Source: Pseudomonadales bacterium
Lineage (GTDB): Bacteria; Pseudomonadota; Gammaproteobacteria; Pseudomonadales; Pseudohongiellaceae
NCBI GenBank assembly: GCA_022827425.1
Contig: JAJDSZ010000073.1
Coordinates: forward strand, 1-37,149
Length of the DNA stretch: 37,149 nt
Reading direction: 5' to 3'
Shown here in pieces: positions 1 to 7,412 of the stretch. The notes beneath the pieces are model-generated. The model was not told where the DNA came from. It searched no databases and saw only the letters and a list, made by a program, of their open reading frames with translations. The position numbers were made by a program, and so were the translations under genes. Within the stretch, counting starts at the first letter, position 1, and every line of letters starts with the position of its first letter.

Positions 1-678
1 GTCCCCCAGGGACGGAATCGGAATCCGGTAGTGATCGGGCAACTCCGGGGCCGGGGCCAGCAGGCCGGCGTGCAGGGCGTCGGTGAGGAAATCCTCCATG
101 GACTCCCCCGTTCCGTCGCGAACCTTCCCGGTTAGCGAATGGATTCCGTCCCAGCTCAATACGCCGCCGTTCCTTTCCGCGGCCAGGGCCAGATCACGGT
201 AAATCCAGTAGCGGCCGGAGGCGGCTTCCAGCCGGCCGGCATAGTATTCCCTCTTGTATGCCTCCCCGGCCGCCGCGGCCTCGTCCAGATGCGCCGCGTC
301 GAACCGCCCGCCATTGGCCCGGATGACGCGGCTCGCCGCGACCGCGACACTGTTGATATGTTGCGGCCAGCCCTGGGACAACTCCGAGAGCCGGTTCACC
401 CAGGGCGCCTCGGGCGTCGAATGGCGCCGGACAGCTTCGAGGCATTCTTCCATCAGCGCCGACTTCCCGGCGCCCGGAGCACCCTGGAAAACCATTGTGC
501 CGCCGCCGACCCGGCCGTCATGGAGACTGCCCGCCGCCCTGCGAAAGACATCGAACTCCGCATCGCGCCCGCGGAAGAACGGCTCGCGGCCGACTTCGGA
601 ACGGTCGGTCTGGTCCAGCCAGATTTCCAGCGGCAGGGGATCGGCCGGCGGTGGCTTCGGAAAGGGTCTTGCGTTCAT
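1..678 (-). CDS. AAA-type ATPase, partial at window edge, apparently core-deleted
   Basis: The reading frame is open from an ATG at 678 to the left edge (226 residues, C terminus not seen). Residues 34-47 resemble the entry motif of ORC/Cdc6-like AAA proteins (FFRGRDAEF), and residues 66-73 are a clean Walker A, GAPGAGKS. Only 30 residues later, at 103-108, comes GWPQHI, a pattern I associate with the lid that follows the whole ATPase core. The end, YRIPIPSLGD, resembles the winged-helix terminus of the same family. The Walker B and sensor 1 region therefore seems to be missing, which suggests an internal deletion or a degenerate copy. No good Shine-Dalgarno precedes the ATG. A TTGTC-AAAC-GACAA inverted repeat at 723-736 overlaps a perfect TTGACA on the minus strand, a possible -35. 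Coding is supported by family-like sequence rather than by a stop codon. The biological role is unknown. Confidence 0.6.
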   Translation of the reverse strand, partial: MNARPFPKPPPADPLPLEIWLDQTDRSEVGREPFFRGRDAEFDVFRRAAGSLHDGRVGGGTMVFQGAPGAGKSALMEECLEAVRRHSTPEAPWVNRLSELSQGWPQHINSVAVAASRVIRANGGRFDAAHLDEAAAAGEAYKREYYAGRLEAASGRYWIYRDLALAAERNGGVLSWDGIHSLTGKVRDGTGESMEDFLTDALHAGLLAPAPELPDHYRIPIPSLGD

Positions 679-780
679 TCGGGTAATGTACCGCAGGCTT
701 GGGATTCATGGTACTTGCCGTTTTGTCAAACGACAATTCCCATCATGGTTTTCGAAGGTCTCTCTTGCCTGCCTCTGTGG

Positions 781-1986
781 CTACAGCAATCTGGCGCGCT
801 CGAGTTGCCGGATTTCTTCGCTGGTCAAACCCGCTTGCGCGAGAACTTCGCGGGCGTGTTCACCGGCTGCCGGCACATCGTGGCGGACGCCGAAGCGGCT
901 GCCGCCCCATTCAATGGGCAAGGCCGGTAAACGGGTGCGCTCTCCGGCGCGCTCGCCGTCGCGCAGGGTGACCGGCAACAGGCCCTCGCCGGCCTGGAGA
1001 TGGGGATCTTCGAACAAGTCCGAGGGCTTGTTGACCTCGGCGAAAGCCACGCCGGAGCGGGCAAGCCGCCCAAGCATCTCATCCCGGCCCATGTTGGCGA
1101 ACATCCGCGCTATCGCGGGCAGCAGGCGCTCCCGCTGGCGGACCCGCTCATTGTTTTTCTCCAGCGACTCATCGGCGGCGAATTCCCGCAGTTCGAATTC
1201 CTCGCAGAAGCGGCGCCACTGGGTATCGCTCACCACGCCGACGAATACCTTGTCGCCTTCCCGGCATTCCAGGATATCGTAGATCGCCCAGGCCGAACTG
1301 CGAATCGACATGGGCAGCGCGGCCTCGCCGGTCACCGCCTGCTGGGCCATGTGCTGACCGACGAGAAAGGCGGTGGTTTCGAACAGCGAACCGGTGACGA
1401 GTTCGCCGCGGCCGCTGCCGCGGCGGCGTTCCAGGGCGGCAAGCACGCCGATCACGCCGAACATGCCGCCGGTGACATCGATGACCGAAGCCCCCGCCCG
1501 CATGGGACGGTCCGGCAGGCCGGTCATGTAGGCCAGCCCACCCATCATCTGGGTCACTTCGTCCAGGGCGGTGCGATCCTGGTAGGGGCCCGAGAGGAAG
1601 CCCTTGAGGGAACAGTAGATGAGCCGCGGGTTGGCGGCATGCATGGCTTCCCAGCCAAAACCGAGTGCGTCCATGGCGCCGGGGCGGAAATTCTCGATAA
1701 GCACATCGGCGCCGGCAATGAGCCGCTCGACGAGTTTGCGACCGCCGTCGCTCTTGAGATCGATGCAAATGCTTTTCTTGTTGCGGTTGTACATGGGGAA
1801 GTAGCCCGCGCCGGAACCGCCCAGGCGCCGGGTCTTGTCGCCGCCGGGGGGTTCGATCTTGATGACCTCGGCGCCAAGGTCCGCCAGAATCATCCCCGCG
1901 GCGGGCCCCATGACCATATGGGTGAATTCGATGACCTTGACGCCAGCCAGCGGCAGGGCGTCGTCGCCTCGTTGCATTTGCTTCAA
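781..1986 (-). CDS. CaiB/BaiF family (type III) CoA-transferase
   Basis: The protein has 401 residues, a normal length for type III CoA-transferases, which move CoA between carboxylic acids through aspartyl-CoA anhydride intermediates. The N terminus carries the family pattern GVKVIEFTHMVMGPAAGMIL, followed by LGAEVIKIEPPGGD and LIENFRPGAM. D170 in ASVIDVTGG aligns with the catalytic aspartate of formyl-CoA transferase and precedes the usual helix GVIGVLAALERR. The frame starts at TTG 1986, with AGAGAGA about six bases upstream; an ATG three codons inside, at 1977, is the alternative. It is divergent from the HMG-CoA lyase-like gene across a 105-base gap holding a palindrome. Substrates cannot be read from sequence. 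Related enzymes act on oxalate, carnitine, (R)-citramalate, itaconate, glutarate or 3-hydroxy-3-methylglutarate, and the neighbour makes the last of these worth considering. Confidence 0.9.
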   Translation of the reverse strand: MKQMQRGDDALPLAGVKVIEFTHMVMGPAAGMILADLGAEVIKIEPPGGDKTRRLGGSGAGYFPMYNRNKKSICIDLKSDGGRKLVERLIAGADVLIENFRPGAMDALGFGWEAMHAANPRLIYCSLKGFLSGPYQDRTALDEVTQMMGGLAYMTGLPDRPMRAGASVIDVTGGMFGVIGVLAALERRRGSGRGELVTGSLFETTAFLVGQHMAQQAVTGEAALPMSIRSSAWAIYDILECREGDKVFVGVVSDTQWRRFCEEFELREFAADESLEKNNERVRQRERLLPAIARMFANMGRDEMLGRLARSGVAFAEVNKPSDLFEDPHLQAGEGLLPVTLRDGERAGERTRLPALPIEWGGSRFGVRHDVPAAGEHAREVLAQAGLTSEEIRQLERARLL

Positions 1987-2036
1987 ACCGATCTCTCTTG
2001 TTTTATCCAGGCTGCGCCAATGGTATATTTGTCATG

Positions 2037-2048
2037 TTGTTATAACAA
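2037..2048. promoter_or_regulatory. Palindrome TTGTTATAACAA between divergent CoA-transferase and lyase genes
   Basis: This is a perfect 12-base palindrome in the 105-base divergent intergenic region, about 44 bases before the lyase ATG and 50-60 bases before the CoA-transferase start. Its core GTTATAAC is built from the GTTATA half-site that recurs as GTTATA-GA-TATAAC upstream of the lysR gene at 5422-5435. A regulator site shared by both promoters is inferred. Position and symmetry are what is seen. Confidence 0.4.
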
Positions 2049-2091
2049 TAGTTCATTTGGCCAGTTTACCGGAGCGGACAACCCGGGATTC

Positions 2092-3018
2092 ATGAAACCG
2101 GACATTCTTATCAGCGAGGTGGGCCTGCGCGACGGCCTGCAGAATATCGCGGCGACCATGCCCACGGCGGACAAGCAGGCCTGGATCGCCGCGCAATACG
2201 CCGCGGGTTGCCGGGAAATGGAAGTGGGTTCCTTCGTTCCCCGCAAACTGCTGCCGCAACTGGCGGATACCGGCGAGATCGTGCGCTACGCCACCGGGCT
2301 CGAAGGGCTTTGCGTGGCGGTGCTCGCTCCCAATCCGCGGGGGCTCAGGGACGCCGTCGCCCATGGCGCCCACAAGGTGACCCTGCCATTCTCCATGAGC
2401 GAAACCCATTCGCTGAAAAACGTGAACCGGACCCACGCCCGGATGCTCGCCGAGATCAGGGCCTGCACCGAGTATCTCCAAGGCTTGCCGGCTGAAGCGC
2501 GGCCGCATTTTGAAGTCAGCCTTTCCACCGCTTTTGGCTGCACCCTGGAAGGCCCGGTGCCCGAAAGCCGGGTGCTTGCCATGGCCGAGGCCGTCACCGC
2601 CCTCGGCGTCGATGAAGTGAGCCTTTCCGACACCACGGGCTATGGCAATCCGCGGCAACTCAAGCGGCTCGTGCTGGGTATCCGGGAAGCTTGTGGCCGC
2701 GACAAGCTCCAGGGCGTGCATTTGCACAACACCCGGGGCCAGGGGCTGGCGAACGCCCTGATGGCGGTGGAACTCGGCCTCACCACCCTGGACAGTTCCC
2801 TGGGCGGCATCGGCGGCTGCCCCTTCGCCCCCGGAGCGAGCGGCAATATCGTCACCGAGGACCTGGTATTCCTGCTGGAATCCATGGGACTTTCCACCGG
2901 CATCGATCTGGCGGCGCTGATCGAAGTGCGGGAACTCGTGGCGGCGGCGCTGCCGGATGTGGAGTTGTTCGGATTCACCCCCGACGCCGGCATTCCCATG
3001 GGATACCGCGCGGCATGA
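2092..3018 (+). CDS. Hydroxymethylglutaryl-CoA lyase-family (DRE-TIM aldolase) protein
   Basis: This 308-residue protein belongs to the HMGL-like DRE-TIM metallolyases, which cleave 3-hydroxy-3-methylglutaryl-CoA to acetyl-CoA and acetoacetate. EVGLRDGLQN at 9-18 supplies the catalytic Arg13 and metal-ligand Asp14. HLHNTRGQG at 210-218 gives metal-binding His210 and His212. GGCPFAPGASGN at 241-252 is the HMG-CoA lyase signature loop with Cys243 and metal-ligand Asn252. Length and motifs fit bacterial HMG-CoA lyases well. The ATG at 2092 is chosen because family homology begins there; ribosome-binding sequence is weak. Its TGA overlaps the ATG of the aldehyde dehydrogenase (ATGA), so the two are probably translated together. 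The role could be the end of leucine catabolism, but no other leucine-pathway genes are present. With the adjacent CoA-transferase it could instead degrade free hydroxymethylglutarate or a related acid. Confidence 0.9.
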   Translation: MKPDILISEVGLRDGLQNIAATMPTADKQAWIAAQYAAGCREMEVGSFVPRKLLPQLADTGEIVRYATGLEGLCVAVLAPNPRGLRDAVAHGAHKVTLPFSMSETHSLKNVNRTHARMLAEIRACTEYLQGLPAEARPHFEVSLSTAFGCTLEGPVPESRVLAMAEAVTALGVDEVSLSDTTGYGNPRQLKRLVLGIREACGRDKLQGVHLHNTRGQGLANALMAVELGLTTLDSSLGGIGGCPFAPGASGNIVTEDLVFLLESMGLSTGIDLAALIEVRELVAAALPDVELFGFTPDAGIPMGYRAA

Positions 3019-4439
3019 ATACCATCCCGGTCAGAAATCCCCGCACCGGCGGCATCGACGGCGAGATCGAGAACTGGGCGCCGGCGCAAATCGACGCCCT
3101 GGCGGATGAACTGCGACAGGCCCAGTCCGCATGGCGCGGCAAGGGGTTTGCCCACCGCCGTCAGGCGCTGCTGGACTGGCGCGAAGAAATCGAAAGACAC
3201 GACGAGGCAATCACCGAAGCCCTCACCGCGGATACCGGCCGGCGGCGGATTTCCCGGCTGGAAGCGCTCAAACCCGTCAACCTGATCGATTACTGGCTGG
3301 AGCAGGCGCCGGCGATACTGGCGGAGGAAACGGGCCGCTCAAGCATGACGCCCACTGTGGACTGGCGCCATCTGAAAGCCCCCTATCCCCTGGTGGGCGT
3401 CATCAGCCCCTGGAATTTCCCGCTGGCGCTGGCTTCGCTGGACGCGATTCCCGCCCTGCTCGCCGGTTGCGCGGTGATCGTCAAGCCCAGTGAAGTCACT
3501 TCCCGCTTTGTGCGGCCCCTGGCGGAAAGCATTGCGGCTGTGCCGGACTTGCGGGCGGTGTTCCGGCTGATCACCGGGGATGGCAGCGCCGGCGCCGGCC
3601 TCGTGGACACAGCGGACGCCATCTGCTTTACCGGCAGCGTCGCCACCGGGCGCAAGGTGGCGGTGCGGGCGGCGCGGAACTTCATCCCGGCCTTTCTGGA
3701 ACTCGGCGGCAAGGACCCGGCCATCGTCACCGCCGATGCCGATCTGGAAAATGCCGTGCGCGCCATCGCCCGCAGCGCATTCGGCGCCGCCGGCCAGGCC
3801 TGCCAGTCGCTGGAGCGGGCCTTTGTCGCCCGGGAAGTGTACGAAGCGTTCCTCGGGACGCTGGTGGCCGCCGCCGAAAACATCCGCCTGAATGAGGCCA
3901 GCCTGGATTCGGGAGACATCGGCCCACTGATCTTCGCCGGTCAGGCGGCAACGATCCGCCGCCATCTCGACGACGCCCTCGCCCGGGGCGCCCGGGTGCA
4001 CTGCGGCGGCGCCATCGAACAGCATGGCGGCGGCGACTGGTGCCGCCCCACGGTGGTGAGCGAAGTCACCGGGGACATGCTCATCATGCGCGAGGAAACT
4101 TTTGGTCCGGTCATCACCGTGGCGCCATACGATTCCACCGGGGAAGCAATCGCCCTGGCCAACGATTCCGATTATGGCTTGTCCGCGGCGGTTTTCGCCG
4201 GTTCCCGAGCCGAGGCCGAAGCGATTGCGGAAAAGCTGGAAGTGGGGGGGATCAGCATCAACGACGCCAGCCTCACCGCCGGCGCCAACGATGTGGAAAA
4301 GAACTCTTTCCGCCTATCCGGCATGGGTGGGTCGCGCATGGGTCCGTCGGGAATGAGCCGCTTCCTGCGCAAGCGCGCCCTGCTCCACCAGACCGCGCCC
4401 GCCCCATCGATTCATGCGATGAGCGAAGAGAGTCAGTGA
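3015..4439 (+). CDS. NAD(P)-dependent aldehyde dehydrogenase
   Basis: This aldehyde dehydrogenase superfamily enzyme has 474 residues, a usual length, and oxidises an aldehyde to the carboxylate. Motifs occur in the expected order: PWNFP at 132-136 with Asn134 of the oxyanion hole, Lys157 in VKPSE for cofactor binding, FTGS at 205-208, the general base Glu229 in LELGGKDP, the nucleophile Cys263 in GQACQS, and EETFGPV near the C terminus. It starts at an ATG overlapping the stop of the lyase gene by four bases and ends seven bases inside the convergent lysR gene. It resembles semialdehyde and aromatic-aldehyde branches, but the substrate cannot be assigned. The tight coupling to the lyase implies a shared pathway, perhaps making or clearing an acid intermediate. 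Confidence 0.9.
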   Translation: MNTIPVRNPRTGGIDGEIENWAPAQIDALADELRQAQSAWRGKGFAHRRQALLDWREEIERHDEAITEALTADTGRRRISRLEALKPVNLIDYWLEQAPAILAEETGRSSMTPTVDWRHLKAPYPLVGVISPWNFPLALASLDAIPALLAGCAVIVKPSEVTSRFVRPLAESIAAVPDLRAVFRLITGDGSAGAGLVDTADAICFTGSVATGRKVAVRAARNFIPAFLELGGKDPAIVTADADLENAVRAIARSAFGAAGQACQSLERAFVAREVYEAFLGTLVAAAENIRLNEASLDSGDIGPLIFAGQAATIRRHLDDALARGARVHCGGAIEQHGGGDWCRPTVVSEVTGDMLIMREETFGPVITVAPYDSTGEAIALANDSDYGLSAAVFAGSRAEAEAIAEKLEVGGISINDASLTAGANDVEKNSFRLSGMGGSRMGPSGMSRFLRKRALLHQTAPAPSIHAMSEESQ

Positions 4440-5407
4440 CGCGCCAGCGCCCGCCGCACCTGTTGCTCGATATGCGCCATGGGCAAAACATCGCGGCCGC
4501 GGTTGAGGATGAAGTCGAGAAAGCGCTCGGCGATCAGGGACGGTTTTTTCGACTTGAGATTCACCACATACCAGTGGGACATGATGGGAAAGCCCTTCAC
4601 CCGCAATTGCGCGAGGCCATCCTCCTCGGCGTCGGCGAGCACATAGGCCGAGAGAATGGCAATCCCCATGTCCGCCATCACCGCGTACTTGATGGCCTCG
4701 TTGCTCTCCACCACCATGGTCTTGGCCAGGCTGAGATTGTTTTCGCGGAGGTGTTTCCGGATCGTATTGTGCGTACCCGAGCCTTCCTCCCGCAGCAGGA
4801 ATTTCTGCCCCCGCAAGTCTTCCCAGTCCAGCCGCCGGCGCCGGTTCAGGGGATTTCTCGTCGAGGCGATGACCGCCAGCGGATTGGGCAGGAACGGCCT
4901 GCTATGAATTTCCAGCTCGTCGGGCGGGTCTCCGAAAATGTACAGATCGTCCCGGTTGCCTTTGAGCCGCTCGATAATCTTGGCCCGGTTGCCCACCATG
5001 AAGGCCACGTCGATGTCGGGATATTTCTGGCAGAATGGTCCGAGAATCCGCGGCAGAAAGTACTGGGCGGTGGTGACCACGGCGATGCTCAGGGAACCGG
5101 CGGTGAGACCCTTGAGATGCTTGAGCCTGCCATCGAGACGGGACATCACTTCAAACAGCTCCCGGCCGCTTGCCGCCACCTCGCGCCCGGCCTCGGTGAG
5201 GAAAAGCCGCTTGCCGATCACTTCGTGCAGGGGCAGGCCCACGGCCTCGGCGAGTTTGCGGATCTGCACCGACACCGCCGAATGGCTCAGGTACAGCGCC
5301 TCGGCGGCCCGGGCGATACTCCCGGTCTCCGCCACCTTGAGGAAGATTTCGAGTTGCCGCAGGGTGCCGAGCTTTGCCAGGGCCCGGGTATTGGGTCCGA
5401 TCTCCAT
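4433..5407 (-). CDS. LysR-type transcriptional regulator
   Basis: This is a 324-residue LysR-type regulator. The N-terminal winged helix-turn-helix covers about residues 15-75 (LRQLEIFLKVAETGSIARAA, then LSHSAVSVQIRKLAEAVG and KRLFLTEAG). The periplasmic-binding-like effector domain starts near residue 100 (GSLSIAVVTTAQYFLPRIL). That effector domain reads like the CbbR/CysB-type branch. The ATG at 5407 has GGAG about ten bases upstream. It diverges from the bicupin gene across a 131-base AT-rich region containing the inverted repeat at 5422-5440, and its 3' end overlaps the convergent dehydrogenase by seven bases. By family habit it should control the divergent gene and itself, probably in response to a pathway metabolite. 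Control of the lyase/CoA-transferase pair is suggested by the similar palindrome there. Confidence 0.93.
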   Translation of the reverse strand: MEIGPNTRALAKLGTLRQLEIFLKVAETGSIARAAEALYLSHSAVSVQIRKLAEAVGLPLHEVIGKRLFLTEAGREVAASGRELFEVMSRLDGRLKHLKGLTAGSLSIAVVTTAQYFLPRILGPFCQKYPDIDVAFMVGNRAKIIERLKGNRDDLYIFGDPPDELEIHSRPFLPNPLAVIASTRNPLNRRRRLDWEDLRGQKFLLREEGSGTHNTIRKHLRENNLSLAKTMVVESNEAIKYAVMADMGIAILSAYVLADAEEDGLAQLRVKGFPIMSHWYVVNLKSKKPSLIAERFLDFILNRGRDVLPMAHIEQQVRRALARH

Positions 5408-5421
5408 CGGGTCACGTCTCC

Positions 5422-5440
5422 GTTATAGATATAACTATAA
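5422..5440. promoter_or_regulatory. Inverted repeats in the lysR-bicupin divergent promoter region
   Basis: Two overlapping symmetries lie 15-33 bases before the lysR start: GTTATA-GA-TATAAC at 5422-5435 and TTATAG-N6-CTATAA at 5423-5440, both perfect. The surrounding 5421-5480 is strikingly AT-rich against the GC-rich background. A TAAAAT at 5494-5499 with a weak TATTAT 17 bases upstream could be the bicupin promoter. The repeat fits an autoregulatory LysR site, which is inference. It does not show a clean T-N11-A box. Confidence 0.45.
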
Positions 5441-5538
5441 AAATAAACGAATATCGTAAATATTAAATACTATTATTCAGGTAAAGTCACCGCTAAAATC
5501 GCTTCCAACAATTTTCCATGACCTGAGAGGACACGAAA

Positions 5539-6441
5539 ATGAGACCCCATGTTGAGCTGATTGACGAGGTGGACCTGCTGTGGCACCCGGCGGAATTACC
5601 CCATGCCAGCGGCGAAGCGCGTCAGCGCAACCTGTGTTATGACGAGGAAAACGGCGCCGCATCGCTGAAAGTGGAATTCCTTACCGACTGGCGGCGGGAA
5701 GGCGGCCTCCATGCCGCGCAGACCGAATGGTATGTGCTGGAGGGCGAAGTCGAAATCGGCGAAACCCGGCTCGGGGAAGGCGGTTACTGGTGCGCTCCCC
5801 AGGGCACCTGGACACCCGGGGTGAAAGCCGGAAAAGGCACGCAGATCCTGTTGTTCCGGGAATTCGGCGACTGGGGCTTCACTCCCGGCGGCCGTGACAA
5901 GGCCAATGGCGATCAAAAGGCGGAACTGGCGATCTGCGATTCCGGAGCCATGGAATGGTATGACGTGGTGGACCCCGAACACGGCAGCCCGATGAATTTC
6001 GAACGCGGCGGCACTCCCGTGCCGGGGCTTTTCATCAAGCTGCTGTACCGCAATCCGGTGACGGGTTTCTACACCCGCCTGATCAAGGCCAAACCGGGCT
6101 GGCGCGAGCATCCCCTGGCCCACCATCCGGTATTCGAGGAAGCCTATTGCCTCGACGGCTGGTTCGACTACAACTTCGGCACCATGACCAAAGGCCAGTA
6201 CTTCTTCCGCCCCGCCGGCGTGCGCCACGGCGACTTCACCGCCGGCGAAAAGGACGGCTGCACCTGGATATTGCGCTGCGACGGCGATCTGGTGGACTGG
6301 TACACGGAAAACGCCAGCATCGAGATGAAGGGCGACCCGGTGAACTGGGGCGAGGGATTTCCCCTGTCGGAGCCGCCCGAACTGATTCAGCCGGTGCGCT
6401 CGCGCTCCATCGGGCCCTGGAAGAATCCCTACTATCAGTAG
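5539..6441 (+). CDS. Bicupin protein, function unknown
   Basis: This 300-residue protein has two cupin-like halves. The first, about residues 55-105, contains GGLHAAQTEWYVLEGEVEIG followed by GEGGYWCAPQGTW, with a typical cupin turn but few histidines. The second, about 185-250, contains HPLAHHPVFEEAYCLDGWFD and RPAGVRHGDF, giving several His and Glu residues placed to bind a metal. This suggests one structural and one catalytic or sensing half. The ATG at 5539 has GAGAGG nine bases upstream. It diverges from lysR and precedes the racemase-like gene, from which it is separated by a 164-bp palindromic repeat. Cupins include dioxygenases, isomerases and decarboxylase-like enzymes, so no reaction is claimed. 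It resembles uncharacterised ChrR/DUF4437-type cupins by general pattern only. Confidence 0.85.
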   Translation: MRPHVELIDEVDLLWHPAELPHASGEARQRNLCYDEENGAASLKVEFLTDWRREGGLHAAQTEWYVLEGEVEIGETRLGEGGYWCAPQGTWTPGVKAGKGTQILLFREFGDWGFTPGGRDKANGDQKAELAICDSGAMEWYDVVDPEHGSPMNFERGGTPVPGLFIKLLYRNPVTGFYTRLIKAKPGWREHPLAHHPVFEEAYCLDGWFDYNFGTMTKGQYFFRPAGVRHGDFTAGEKDGCTWILRCDGDLVDWYTENASIEMKGDPVNWGEGFPLSEPPELIQPVRSRSIGPWKNPYYQ

Positions 6442-6452
6442 GGGTGGTTCGT

Positions 6453-6616
6453 GTCATTTTGCGTGCGGCAAAGCTTTCCCCCCTGTCATTCTGCACGGAG
6501 CGAAACTTTCCTCCTCGTCATTCTGCGCGGAGCGAAGCGGAGTCGCAGAATCTCATGCAGTACCCTCCCAGGGAGATTCTGCGACTGCGCGCAGAATGAC
6601 GGGCAGGCAAAATGAC
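6453..6616. repeat. Nested palindromic repeat element, REP/MITE-like
   Basis: The element is a nested inverted repeat. GTCATTTTGC at 6453-6462 pairs with GCAAAATGAC at 6607-6616. GTCATTCTGCGCG at 6517-6529 pairs with CGCGCAGAATGAC at 6588-6600. AGTCGCAGAATCTC at 6541-6554 pairs with GAGATTCTGCGACT at 6573-6586. The left side also carries three direct copies of a GTCATT-type unit starting at 6453, 6485 and 6517, exactly 32 bases apart. A 38-base arm recurs at 36176 with two mismatches, so it is a dispersed family. As RNA it could form a long hairpin between the bicupin and racemase messages. Confidence 0.85.
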
Positions 6617-6655
6617 AGCAGTTGAATCAAGGCAGGCTCCAGGGAGAGCAAACCC

Positions 6656-7402
6656 ATGACAGACGCCCTCGGTTGGCGGGCCAAGTTCGGCGTGCTTGGC
6701 CCTTCCACCAATACCATCGTCCAGCCCGAATTCGACGCCATGCGGGTGCCCGGCGTCACCAATCATTACAGCCGCATCATCATCGAAAACGCCAATGCCG
6801 TTTCCGACGAGACCTTCATCGCCGGCACCATGATCATTTCCGAGAACACGCTCGACGCCGTCCGGGGCGTCATGACCTGTTCGCCGGACTATCTGGTCAT
6901 GGGCATGTCGGCGGTCACTTTCTACGGCGGAGCCGAGGGGGCGCGGAAGTGGCGGGAAAACATCGAAAACGCCAGCGGACTGCGACTCAGCATCGGCTCC
7001 GAATCCTGCGCCGCGGCCATGAAAGCTTATGGCGGCATCCAGCGGATCGTCGTGATCTCCCCGTATTTCCCCGCGGCCAATCGCGAAGTCATGCGATTTT
7101 TCGCCGACTACGGCTACCAGACGGTTCGCGACCACTGCCTGCGCTGCCCGAGCTGGACCGCCATCGCCGAAGTGCGGGGCGGCACCCTGCGAAAGCTCGT
7201 GGCGGAACTCGACGGCGACGATGTGGATGCCTTCGTCCAGGTGGGCACCAACCTGTGCATGCTTGAGCTTGCCGCGGAACTCGAGGAGGAAATGCGAAAG
7301 CCCATCATCGCCATCAATGCCGCCACCTACTGGCACGCCCTGCGCCAGTATGGCATTGGCGATCAAATGAAGGGCTTCGGAGAATTACTGGAGAAACACT
7401 GA
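6656..7402 (+). CDS. Asp/Glu racemase-superfamily protein, maleate isomerase / arylmalonate decarboxylase-like
   Basis: This protein of 248 residues matches the maleate cis-trans isomerase and arylmalonate decarboxylase branch of the Asp/Glu racemase superfamily: FGVLGPSTNT at 11-20, a long N-terminal domain, and QVGTNLCMLEL at 195-205. Enzymes of the racemase and maleate isomerase type use two cysteines. Here Cys201 is in the second position, but the first motif reads VMGMSAVTF at about 81-89 with no cysteine. A single C-terminal-domain cysteine is the pattern of arylmalonate decarboxylase. Decarboxylation of a disubstituted malonate, or an isomerisation by another mechanism, is therefore possible. 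The ATG at 6656 has GGGAGAG about eight bases upstream. It ends ten bases from the convergent cytochrome gene. Co-regulation with the bicupin gene is inferred from orientation. Confidence 0.85.
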   Translation: MTDALGWRAKFGVLGPSTNTIVQPEFDAMRVPGVTNHYSRIIIENANAVSDETFIAGTMIISENTLDAVRGVMTCSPDYLVMGMSAVTFYGGAEGARKWRENIENASGLRLSIGSESCAAAMKAYGGIQRIVVISPYFPAANREVMRFFADYGYQTVRDHCLRCPSWTAIAEVRGGTLRKLVAELDGDDVDAFVQVGTNLCMLELAAELEEEMRKPIIAINAATYWHALRQYGIGDQMKGFGELLEKH

Positions 7403-7412
7403 AAAGGACTTC

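Noticed and set aside
139..930. Plus-strand frames over the left edge
   Set aside because: No recognisable motifs, while the minus strand reads a Walker A and winged-helix-like end in one uninterrupted frame.
1000..2091. Open frame extending the HMG-CoA lyase-like gene upstream across the CoA-transferase gene
   Set aside because: Upstream sequence is antisense to CaiB motifs and lacks lyase likeness; the lyase family begins at the ATG at 2092.
6453..6616. CRISPR array
   Set aside because: The 32-base periodicity involves degenerate units without distinct spacers, and the whole is an inverted repeat; no cas genes are present.
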